This document shows positions 10,401-16,009 of a DNA stretch of 38,426 nt, piece by piece. Each line of letters begins with the position of its first letter. Within the stretch, counting starts at the first letter, position 1. The position numbers were made by a program, and so were the translations under genes. Under the pieces are notes generated by a model, which saw nothing but the letters and a program-made list of their open reading frames with translations, searched no databases and was not told the DNA's origin. Origin of the DNA: Candidatus Thorarchaeota archaeon (GTDB taxonomy: Archaea; Asgardarchaeota; Thorarchaeia; Thorarchaeales; Thorarchaeaceae); NCBI GenBank assembly GCA_013388835.1, contig JACAEL010000054.1:1-38426 (forward strand), given 5' to 3'.

Positions 10401-10986
10401 TCTTTCCTCCGGCTGCGTTGTACATGGTTACATTGTACCACTCACCCCGGAAGCTCCAGAAGTTGGGCGAGAACTTGCCCGACAGAGTACCGGTAGTGCG
10501 TGCAAACCACACAACTGCCTCATACTGGGCTTCCTCAACACCCAGGTCCTCTGAGTAGTATATCCAGTAGGTGGCAGTCGAATCCGCGGCGATATTGGCA
10601 TACCAGAATACAGATGCGCTCTTGAGATACACACCTCCGTCCCAGAACGTCTTGTTGTAGACCTGTGACGGCACCTCGATACCAGACGAGTCAACAACAC
10701 GAATGGAGTTGGGTGCACATGTGTTGATGTCGAAGGTTGTAAAGACATGTGTGGGCACATCGAATCGGGCTGTCGCGTTAGTGTCGGTCAGGTTGACATG
10801 GCGTCGGTAGTGGTAGGAGGTGTTCCACCACGGTGTGTTCTCATCAATGTTCGCCTGGACACTTCTACCGGACTGCGGAGTCGGACTCAGACCGTATGAA
10901 TCCGGACTCGACGTCCCGGCCAAGACCGGAAGCATGAACACGATTGCAATCGCCACAATCATAGTGATTCGCAGTTGATTCTTCAT
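4462..10986 (-). CDS. Giant secreted, membrane-anchored multi-domain surface protein
   Basis: The 2174-residue protein starts with a signal peptide (MKNQLRITMI then a hydrophobic core to about residue 24). A DUF2341-like beta-sandwich begins at WWNTSYHYRR (residue 53), the domain often found at the front of archaeal surface proteins. Several carboxypeptidase-regulatory/Ig-like beta domains follow, with the recurring pattern DSSGxVxFYRV. From about residue 1065 to 1910 there are at least eight degenerate modules of roughly 100 residues. One transmembrane helix lies near 1915-1940, followed by basic residues and a 234-residue cytosolic tail that is extremely rich in E, D and S. Many N-x-S/T sequons suit extracellular glycosylation. 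It starts 3 bases after the longin/winged-helix gene. A structural, adhesion or receptor role is inferred; the intracellular tail makes it more than a plain S-layer protein. Confidence 0.93.
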   Translation of the reverse strand: MKNQLRITMIVAIAIVFMLPVLAGTSSPDSYGLSPTPQSGRSVQANIDENTPWWNTSYHYRRHVNLTDTNATARFDVPTHVFTTFDINTCAPNSIRVVDSSGIEVPSQVYNKTFWDGGVYLKSASVFWYANIAADSTATYWIYYSEDLGVEEAQYEAVVWFARTTGTLSGKFSPNFWSFRGEWYNVTMYNAAGGKMTNGAHKMADSSWNWNWGTNQGSMHWNPDGLGGSGTSGVAPIAGTTFVNVEGPLFINYTTQIPFGSYAKMNVTYTFYKWGWVFRTYIQYTGTVSGSGRTDEWVWYPYLTTRAVEVAVDGTQTYHSNWAQSGNKGKPAGFGWWNENGISHGTVRISHNSWNTNPSYPNEYDNYYYRWWDQSSYEFWDTVIPTIYAVSGTVLEETCAIAVWNATEGTNGYMRIFNATSRYLPVFRTVGPISSYSFRINVKDLGGSDISGANVTLINLATGSRLLKADGTPYTALTDTNGNVTFLGLLNKTYGIVAWIDSRTWLQEQTGSTGMNVTWSGQRLVTGPFTPVSIVLELASITIHLEDLMGGDLGTVDAETVLIRLYNSTDSNPSNWRYLDYRSTDSSGYVTFYRVPKCDWTFRFSYSDTDTGHIYQWQDFDNYVSHSIAESEINGDLVRDWQLPLVTISFHVAAYDGLSVQDAYIRLSKKDTGDPYPVAEGDSKYNVTHLTDSSGNVEFYRVLNGTWTVFLYRNDNFGQLTYNNSVTLNDVQTASFTQMRIPLTSLRVLVEDDAHNRVTSAEIKVYANGQPLITAYSDSTGFYNFTYIKANDTALPLSYTVVVTKAGTTVGPQSVYAGVDFWRWNRVELVALVYGSAYTELNCTVSAEIWYFAGNYTFTVGWYNRTGSTTWTDIPLSDYSTGWLNFTIWYGGAPIGFGTWNSIAPLYVRHESSGSMFFTVAIDTLLFKMNASSTPYIIKLDAHAPGYNDPATHQITVYITAQQTTAKGSTSVSVYWSDGVSQIYSLYVAPTGRQPFNVSDLSYYNYTVYDHEMNLVSTGNMVHLGSGLYRFSDASLNASDAAVYHVIIWLYRASCVNRTVDLTVEVKPITTSLVWSVPPSSYTWGSGLSSATLQLLDIPHGTSVPTVDSVTLRWIDPLTNQTVYTDSSPLLVYSYSRMLVANGTYRIEATVRKANYVTATVLSGTFSVSPATTEIVLTSTDTLTIEWGTYAQFALVYRQTSPLLPLAGASLVAINWTGEVHLVDNADGSYSLQMLAVQKASNSTVSFSLWLQNRTAASALVTVRVLVPLQVTGEAGMSEQDPIMEYWTRTITIILVAGDMSDGASYVSGVTMTLSIPAAGVETMMTENATGKYYWFTLPVSQLPGPGTYVALVEAHRVGCKSTSVNVYVKAVATPTVATTGTPLLTVYYADTFLLNFTWMTTIDGMQGVSSPDIAQIILWKQTVMLLANVSGTRDLGSGLYELEVDSRDLGMSADTRLAPTMYFFTVTLQKVGYEAPLTITIIVLVLQTPTELTAEAVDPVIWSENIVVRVHLRDIVHDEYIWTGATVTFRYGASAANFTSLGNGTFVLVALSSDFFSASDTPYTAVVAYSIPNYVDGEIEVTVRVDPKPAHVLVYPYDTTHDWGQQFVLVFEVRINGTTSRMSVQSAGFYWSGYPTVNGSFSYDSVYDLYSGTIDTGRVPSGTRTLVVVASKQNYSIPAVQIVLNVLPLETVLTPLNADPLVVVFSVNRSIQVRLAYTYAWNSTPLAGATVTFMWAGLLRTASFSNGVYVFQFDPSADTTLAVPGRYHLNFTSSLANHTTAVCSIPLSLAAATEIRGGPYRVESEQDLDLVFAYWDIVNNVPVAAVATALVQYQIGNSAFVTVSSDQFNGTHYIIHLRGSELGEVSPFPKQIRIVASAFGYQNWTTSADDTPQYVLVYVDPPTVSILGFRVARDTVLLVASMTVAFGLLAGTVTAVRRWRVPYQIKQINRALKSIEAGRRATVEGIKDIGAVISELLAPGLAELDMAAPALEVGAAEGEEVVSPETIALLDELDALEGVAEPGPRTTTDFESELREELEHVAESTPEVTAPTVTEPVSTPSEEKPEAEVGKETPEEEKHESTDVGPEHRDEDLDKEPEGDTESLSDSDADSRPIEDSSDETHESEDADEEGSEQETVGIDSEGPAGDLPDDYSEAESADEDLSGGDDDSIDEA
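5286..7795 (-). repeat. About eight degenerate ~100-residue modules in the surface protein
   Basis: Repeated protein modules, each opening with a T/P-x-T or A-T-E-I type strand, then a W or V before a strand such as FxLVFxxR, and a second strand ending in W or Y (for example SVTLRW, LVAINW, IAQIILW, ATVTFRYG, AGFYWSG, TVTFMWAG). Start points are near 7790, 7460, 7170, 6860, 6500, 6215, 5910 and 5610. They look like tandem Ig-like domains that have diverged strongly at protein level; the DNA shows no obvious direct repeat. Module limits are approximate. Confidence 0.6.
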
Positions 10987-10989
10987 TGC

Positions 10990-12156
10990 CTATCGAGCCT
11001 CCTGTTCAAGTGCTGTCCTGTTGCTGGGATGGAATCTCTTCAGAACATCGAGGTAGTGACTTGCCTGTCTGCTGGGTATGTCCTCGCTGTTGTAGAGCTC
11101 GACTGTCCGCTGGATGAGCCACTCTGGATATACCGTCATCACTTGCGGGTTGCTCTTCAGTAGGAGCAGTTCACGGCCCTCTTCATCGTTGAGCCGCACT
11201 ACTATGTGCGACTCCTCGAGCCTCTTGATCTGCGCCCGGAGCTTCTTCTTGTCGGTTCCCAGGAGTGCTCCCAGCTTCTCGATGTCAAGGGGACCCTCAC
11301 GAACCTTCATGAGTACATCATAGATATCGAAGTCGAGCAGGAGCTTTGCCAGCTCTGCTGCCTCCGACCATATCGTTTCAAGGAGGTCCTTGCGAAGCCG
11401 GGCAATGTATCCGCGGTGATACTTCCGAAGGATGTCCAGATACTGGTCCACGACCTCCGGCGAGACCATCCCGGTCCGGATGGAACGAACTGCATCAGAG
11501 GGTACTGCCCTGAGGACCAGAATTGCTCGAGTGAGGTATATCACCTCGGACGCCAGTCCTTCCACCCACCCCGTGGCAATCACACCCATCTTGACAAGTG
11601 GACGAAGCACTATGTCCACATCAATCTTCTTTCCGACCTCCTCAAATATCAGACGTTCGAGGTCCGATGACTGCATTGTCCCGTCCTTCATCAGGCTCTG
11701 AAGGATAGCACGTCGCACCGGGTCGTTCAGCACCAGTGCCTGTTTCTGTTCCATGGACATCTCGGTGTAGCGAGAGATCTGCCCGTACAGCTTGGGTACC
11801 ATCTCAACATACTTGTTCTCCTCGGTGGTCAGGAATATCTGCGTTGCAATCTCGGGCAGTGCATCCTTGTAGATCTCGGGTTCCTCATCGGGCGATAGAA
11901 CAAGAAACACCATTGACGGCAGTCCCTTCAAATGCATATTCAAGCCGCCATAGTACACAGCGAGCTTGAAGTCATTGAAGCTGAGAGAGGTGAATCCAGG
12001 CTTCTGAGACTCCTCAGTCTCACCCAGAGTGGCAATACCATATACTCTCATCGAGGTCGTAGGGTCAAGACCAAGCACAAGACTCTTGGGGGTCTTGGCT
12101 GTCACAACGGGTCCTAGCTCATCATCCCATTTCAGAACAGCAAGTCCTTCGGGCAT
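10990..12156 (-). CDS. Longin-like domain protein with two winged-helix domains
   Basis: The 388-residue soluble protein begins GLAVLKWDDELGPVV, then SLSFNDFKLAVYYGG and PSMVFLVLSPDEEPEIY. This strand-helix-strand pattern over residues 1-130 resembles longin/roadblock-type regulatory domains that are expanded in Asgard archaea. Two helix-turn-helix regions follow: about 142-200 (DPVRRAILQSLMKDGTMQSSDLERL) and about 275-335 (DIEKLGALLGTDKKKLRAQIKRLEESHIVV). ATG at 12156 has AGGAGA upstream. It is the first gene of the run that contains the surface protein and GTPase. It may be a regulator of the cluster or an adaptor for the GTPase; the longin-like call is by pattern only and no family name is certain. 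Confidence 0.8.
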   Translation of the reverse strand: MPEGLAVLKWDDELGPVVTAKTPKSLVLGLDPTTSMRVYGIATLGETEESQKPGFTSLSFNDFKLAVYYGGLNMHLKGLPSMVFLVLSPDEEPEIYKDALPEIATQIFLTTEENKYVEMVPKLYGQISRYTEMSMEQKQALVLNDPVRRAILQSLMKDGTMQSSDLERLIFEEVGKKIDVDIVLRPLVKMGVIATGWVEGLASEVIYLTRAILVLRAVPSDAVRSIRTGMVSPEVVDQYLDILRKYHRGYIARLRKDLLETIWSEAAELAKLLLDFDIYDVLMKVREGPLDIEKLGALLGTDKKKLRAQIKRLEESHIVVRLNDEEGRELLLLKSNPQVMTVYPEWLIQRTVELYNSEDIPSRQASHYLDVLKRFHPSNRTALEQEAR

Positions 12157-12263
12157 GGCATATTCTCCTATGTAGTGCGTGTTGTATGGGGTTCAGCCAT
12201 CTGCGGACAGTCACAGCATCTGCGTTAGGCCAGACACATCATTCTCCAGCAAGCACTCTAGTA

Positions 12264-12272
12264 CTTAATAAG
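12264..12272 (-). promoter_or_regulatory. TATA-like box for the surface/GTPase cluster
   Basis: On the minus strand CTTATTAAG lies about 110 bases upstream of the first gene of the cluster, inside the 166-base gap after the thiolase-fold gene. It is the most AT-rich element in that gap and would place transcription start near 12242. No separate BRE is clear. Confidence 0.35.
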
Positions 12273-12322
12273 CGAATCTTGGATGAAACTTCGACACCGC
12301 ATGGGGGAAGCGTCGCAGGCGC

Positions 12323-13504
12323 CTACGGGCGTCTGAATATGGACACCACAATGTTGTTTCCGAAGCCGCCGATGTTGTGACAGAGACCGTATTCGGGGGA
12401 GTCAACTTGCATGCCCTTGGGAAGCTCATTTCGCAGCTGCAGAGTCACATCACGTATCTGAGCAACCCCAGTGGCTCCAGTTGGATGGCCTCTGGCCTTG
12501 AGACCACCTGTAGGGTTCACGGGGATTGACCCCTCAACCTGAGTGGAACCATCGACAATGTGTTGAATGGCCTTGCCGCGCTCCACCAGACCCACGTCCT
12601 CCATGTCGATGATTTCGAGAATAGAGAAGGCATCATGTAGTTCACATACACTGATATCACCGGGGCCTATGCGAGCCATCTGGAATGCAGCTCGTGCAGC
12701 ATGAACCGTGGCAGAGAGGGAGGTGAGACTCGATCGGTGTTGTACTGCATGATAGTCCGTGGCATGTCCCAGTCCAACGACCTGCACAGCTCGGTCCAGA
12801 CAGCCCAGCTGACGCGACTTCTCTTCAGAAGCGAGGACTATAGCAGCAGCCCCATCGCTCGTTGGACAACAGTCGTAGACGGTGAGAGGGTCTGCAACAG
12901 TCTTTGAGGCATTTACCTGTTCGACAGTCACCTCCTTGCGAAAATGAGCCAACGGATTCCGAGCACCATTCCTGTGGGCCTTCACTGGAACGAGCGAGAG
13001 TTGGTCCCTTGTCAGTCCGTAGTCATGCATATACCGTCGTGCGATGAGCGCTGCCAACGAGGCAGGAGTGCCACCATACCTTGTCTCACTCTCGTATGAC
13101 ATCATCTTCGCAAGGATTCTCGATGCGACCCCCCGCTCAACACTCGACATCTTTTCCACGCCGACCACGAGCACCGTCTCAACCAGACCCGACGCAACCA
13201 TGGCGTAACCCACTTCGAAGGCGCTGGACCCAGCTGATGGGCCGGTCTCGACGCGAGTGGCTCCTGCAGGAACGAGTCCAATCCGGTCGGCAACGAGGGT
13301 TGACAGGTGTCCCACCCCGGTGAACTCATCGGGATTCTGTGTCGCCACGACGAGTCGATCAACCGTGGACGATGCGATAGCGCAGTCTGCCATTGCCTCG
13401 ATGGCAGCAGACTCTGCGAGCTCAAGTATGGACTGTGAGAGGACACCGAAAGGGGTCATTCCCACACCAATCACGCGTACGGGTCTCAATCGTCCCAACC
13501 TCAC
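12323..13504 (-). CDS. Thiolase-fold protein (SCP-x/Ltp2-like) without the usual nucleophilic Cys
   Basis: The 393-residue protein has the overall thiolase fold of the archaeal/SCP-x class: HDAF, then NPTGGLKARGHPTGATG with the catalytic His, and a C-terminal CHNIGGFGNN with its Cys. Where thiolases have C-A-S-G after V-E-x-A, this one reads VETGPSAGSSAF, so the acyl-accepting Cys is replaced by Pro-Ser; the DNA codons were read and confirm this. It is therefore unlikely to be an ordinary acetoacetyl-CoA thiolase. Cys-lacking relatives include Ltp2-type aldolases, which work with a DUF35 partner. The GTG start at 13504 overlaps the TGA of the biotin-carrier gene; in-frame TTG codons just inside are alternatives. 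It is the third gene of an operon with the biotin carrier and the carboxyltransferase. Confidence 0.88.
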   Translation of the reverse strand: MRLGRLRPVRVIGVGMTPFGVLSQSILELAESAAIEAMADCAIASSTVDRLVVATQNPDEFTGVGHLSTLVADRIGLVPAGATRVETGPSAGSSAFEVGYAMVASGLVETVLVVGVEKMSSVERGVASRILAKMMSYESETRYGGTPASLAALIARRYMHDYGLTRDQLSLVPVKAHRNGARNPLAHFRKEVTVEQVNASKTVADPLTVYDCCPTSDGAAAIVLASEEKSRQLGCLDRAVQVVGLGHATDYHAVQHRSSLTSLSATVHAARAAFQMARIGPGDISVCELHDAFSILEIIDMEDVGLVERGKAIQHIVDGSTQVEGSIPVNPTGGLKARGHPTGATGVAQIRDVTLQLRNELPKGMQVDSPEYGLCHNIGGFGNNIVVSIFRRP

Positions 13505-14028
13505 TCAACCAGAACAAGAAGGTCGTCTGGAGTCACTGCTGAACCAGGACGAACATTCAGCTCTTTTACCCGACCAGACTTTGGAGCCTTGAGCTCATTG
13601 AACATCTTCATGGCCTCGAGGATACACACAGTGGCCCCCGACTCGACGCTGTCACCGACTTTCACCCGGACTTCTGTGATCTTCCCGGGCATCGGAGGGT
13701 AGACACCCCCTGCGACTCGCTTGCTTCGGGATGAAGCAGAAGAGACGACCGCTCTGCTGTCAACGGTCTTAGGGACCCGTTCCACAACCACGTTCTTTGA
13801 TTCACCGTTGAGCTCAACATGAACGTTGGTGCCCTGTCGTCTGAGGACTTTCACTCTGTGGTCGGTGACACCATCATTTACGAAGACCACACCATCCTTA
13901 TCAGGAGTTGGCTTTAGCGTGAAGCTCTGGTCCCCGACACGTACAATGAGCACTCCACCCTCATCCAGTCGCCTCACATCCGCTTTCAGTGTCTTCTCGC
14001 CGATGGAAACATTGTACTCCTGACTCAT
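13501..14028 (-). CDS. Biotin carboxyl carrier protein
   Basis: The 175-residue protein has an N-terminal beta-rich region (about 1-88) like the BT/linker domain of propionyl-CoA carboxylase alpha chains, a short Ser/Arg linker, and a C-terminal biotinyl domain (about 106-175). The biotin attachment motif EAMKM is present with Lys141 as the target, and PMPGKI and the closing GDLLVL-like strand (DDLLVLVE) are in place. It carries the carboxyl group between active sites. ATG at 14028 overlaps the stop of the carboxyltransferase gene (TAATG) with AGGTGG upstream, so translation is coupled. BirA at 20658-21455 would biotinylate it. It could serve pyruvate carboxylase, propionyl-CoA carboxylase or a transcarboxylase. 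Confidence 0.95.
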   Translation of the reverse strand: MSQEYNVSIGEKTLKADVRRLDEGGVLIVRVGDQSFTLKPTPDKDGVVFVNDGVTDHRVKVLRRQGTNVHVELNGESKNVVVERVPKTVDSRAVVSSASSRSKRVAGGVYPPMPGKITEVRVKVGDSVESGATVCILEAMKMFNELKAPKSGRVKELNVRPGSAVTPDDLLVLVE

Positions 14029-15593
14029 TAGGGACCACCTTGTAACCGTGACCGCATTATCTCTCTCCGCCCCGCCCTGCTCCAGTTCACAGTGCTCTGA
14101 GCTTCAGTCCGGCCTGCCATCAACTCATCGCGGCCAGCATGTCCCCACATCGAACCCATTTCGTCACGGACACCAGTGCTCCGGACGTTTTGGGACTCGA
14201 CATGTAGAGCTGCAATTATGATTGCAACCTCCTGTTCCAGCGATATCCGCCCCAGCTTCTTGCGTTCGGCCCGACGCTTGAGGAAGTCAAGCGCATACTG
14301 TGGGAACAGGGCATATGATACCTCGTCCCTTGGCAAATGAGGAATCAGTTTCAGTGCTTCGCGGGCCTTTGGCATCTCGGGCTCAAGAAGGTCCGCAGCA
14401 CGGACATCCAGTGGCTTCTCGTCGCCGAGAATCATCTTCCTAATCTTGGGGTCAATCTCGCCGGGGGGACGACCGTAGAAGCCTCGAACGTACTGCTTCA
14501 CTTCGTTTGGCACAATCTTGTACCGCTCGCCAGTTATGACATTAAGCGTGGCCTGCGTGCCAACGATCTGGCTCGTCGGGGTGACCAGCGGTGGGTAACC
14601 GAGTTCCGCTCTCACCCGTGGCACCTCCGCAAGCACCTCGTCATAACGGTCTTGGGCACCCTGTTCTCTCAGCTGTGCATCCAGATTGGAGAGCATCCCT
14701 CCCGGGATCTGAAACACAAGGACTTGCGGGTCAACACCCTGAAGGTTGCCCTCAAACTGAGAGTACTTGCGGCGGACCCTTCTGAAGTAGTCCGCTATCT
14801 CGGCGAGCAGAGTGATGTCCAGTCCAGTGTCAAAAGGAGTCCCTCTCATGGCCTCCACAATCGACTCAGTGGCTGGCTGAGAAGTCGACATGGAGAGGGC
14901 GGATATGGCACAGTCAACGACATCCACACCCGCTTCCGCTCCTCGCATGTAAGCCATGGAAGCCATACCGCTGGTATAGTGGGAGTGCAGCTGCACTGGT
15001 AGGCCGACCTCTCTCTTCAGGCGTGATACCAGATCGAAGGCGGCCTGAGGCGATATGAGACCGGCCATGTCCTTGATGCAGATCGAGTCGGCGTCCATGG
15101 CCGCGAGCGTCTTTGCGAACTCAACATAGCGGTCTGTCGTGTGCACAGGTGAGAGTGTGTAGCTGATGCTCGCCTGTAGATGAGCGCCCTCTCGCTTCAC
15201 TGACTTCATCGCTGCAGACATGTTTCGTTCATCGTTGAGAGCATCAAAGACTCTGAAGATGTCAATCCCCACTTTCACTGCCTCGGCCACGAAGGCCTCG
15301 ACCACATCATCAGGGTAGCCCCTGTACCCAACCAGATTGCCGCCGCGAAGAAGCATCTGAAACTTGGTGTGCGGCATGGCATCGCGTAGAAGCTCGACGC
15401 GTTCCCATGGGTCTTCGTCCAGAAAGCGCATCATCGAGTCAAAGGTTGCTCCTCCCCACATCTCAAGGGAATGGTACCCGACTCTGTCAATCTTCTCACA
15501 AATCGGCAGCATATGCTCTGTCCGCATACGGGTCGCAATCAGTGACTGATGGGCGTCGCGAAGAGTGGTGTCAGTGATTCGGAGCCTTGCCAT
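14028..15593 (-). CDS. pycB: Pyruvate carboxyltransferase subunit (PycB/OadA/transcarboxylase 5S type)
   Basis: About 521 residues with the TIM-barrel HMGL-like domain: ITDTTLRDAHQSL at the start, RVFDALND, CIKDMAGL (with the Lys that is carbamylated in the family), and metal-binding HSHYTSG. The C-terminal PYC_OADA domain follows (VPNEVKQYVRGFYGRPPGEID). It moves a carboxyl group between pyruvate/oxaloacetate and carboxybiotin. There is no biotinyl domain at its end; that is supplied by the next gene. The longer frame to 15611 needs a TTG; ATG at 15593 fits a TATA box 33-34 bases upstream and a very short leader. The gene family alone cannot separate pyruvate carboxylase B, oxaloacetate decarboxylase alpha and transcarboxylase 5S. 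Confidence 0.92.
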   Translation of the reverse strand: MARLRITDTTLRDAHQSLIATRMRTEHMLPICEKIDRVGYHSLEMWGGATFDSMMRFLDEDPWERVELLRDAMPHTKFQMLLRGGNLVGYRGYPDDVVEAFVAEAVKVGIDIFRVFDALNDERNMSAAMKSVKREGAHLQASISYTLSPVHTTDRYVEFAKTLAAMDADSICIKDMAGLISPQAAFDLVSRLKREVGLPVQLHSHYTSGMASMAYMRGAEAGVDVVDCAISALSMSTSQPATESIVEAMRGTPFDTGLDITLLAEIADYFRRVRRKYSQFEGNLQGVDPQVLVFQIPGGMLSNLDAQLREQGAQDRYDEVLAEVPRVRAELGYPPLVTPTSQIVGTQATLNVITGERYKIVPNEVKQYVRGFYGRPPGEIDPKIRKMILGDEKPLDVRAADLLEPEMPKAREALKLIPHLPRDEVSYALFPQYALDFLKRRAERKKLGRISLEQEVAIIIAALHVESQNVRSTGVRDEMGSMWGHAGRDELMAGRTEAQSTVNWSRAGRREIMRSRLQGGP

Positions 15594-15623
15594 GTTGAAC
15601 AACAGCGACAACTTGAGGACATG

Positions 15624-15629
15624 TATATA
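15624..15629. promoter_or_regulatory. pycB: TATA box upstream of pycB (symmetrical)
   Basis: TATATA, flanked as CTATATACA on the minus strand, is centred 33-34 bases from the ATG at 15593. This implies a leader of under 10 bases. The core is self-complementary, so it might also fire on the plus strand toward the small ORF at 15842. Confidence 0.55.
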
Positions 15630-15841
15630 GTCGTTCTGCCGAGCTTAACCGGGACAGTGGACACTTACCGTCATGTGCGTCGAGTGCTGGACCATGAGAC
15701 GTCGCTGACACACGCCTCCCTTTACTCGGACGACAAACGGAGTCGGTTTCAGTGTAGTCTGTGGCAGCATGTACAACAGGAGGTGAGAGAGTTCCAAAGC
15801 ACAGGAATGGCAGATGAGGTGTCCCACTCTATGACGCCGGT

Positions 15842-15997
15842 GTGTCATTCCTCGTCACTAGTGCCATCTTCGGATGTGCCTTTGGGATAGTTATCGCCTG
15901 TTTTGGCCGCAGAATGTACCTGAAGAAGAAGGCGGAGATGGAACAGCCTTGGCAGAAGCAGGCCGGTCCTTCGAACGACGACTCTACGATTTGGTAG
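15842..15997 (+). CDS. Putative small single-pass membrane protein
   Basis: A 51-residue frame with a GTG start: VSFLVTSAIFGCAFGIVIAC forms a transmembrane helix, followed by a basic stop-transfer stretch (GRRMYLKKK) and a polar tail ending DDSTIW. It occupies an otherwise empty gap and converges on the SDR gene with 12 bases between stops. The start is poorly supported: no ribosome site precedes the GTG closely, and the frame is closed upstream by TGA at 15815-15817. A one-base shift near 15817 would join it to ATGGCAGATGAG at 15807, giving a natural-looking N-terminus MADE-GVPLYDAG, so a frameshift or assembly error is possible. The function is unknown. Confidence 0.45.
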   Translation: MSFLVTSAIFGCAFGIVIACFGRRMYLKKKAEMEQPWQKQAGPSNDDSTIW

Positions 15998-16009
15998 GTG
16001 TCACTCTGC

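Noticed and set aside
13501-15593. Sodium-pumping oxaloacetate or methylmalonyl-CoA decarboxylase
   Set aside because: The alpha and biotin-carrier parts fit, but no membrane beta (OadB/MmdB) or gamma subunit gene is present nearby.
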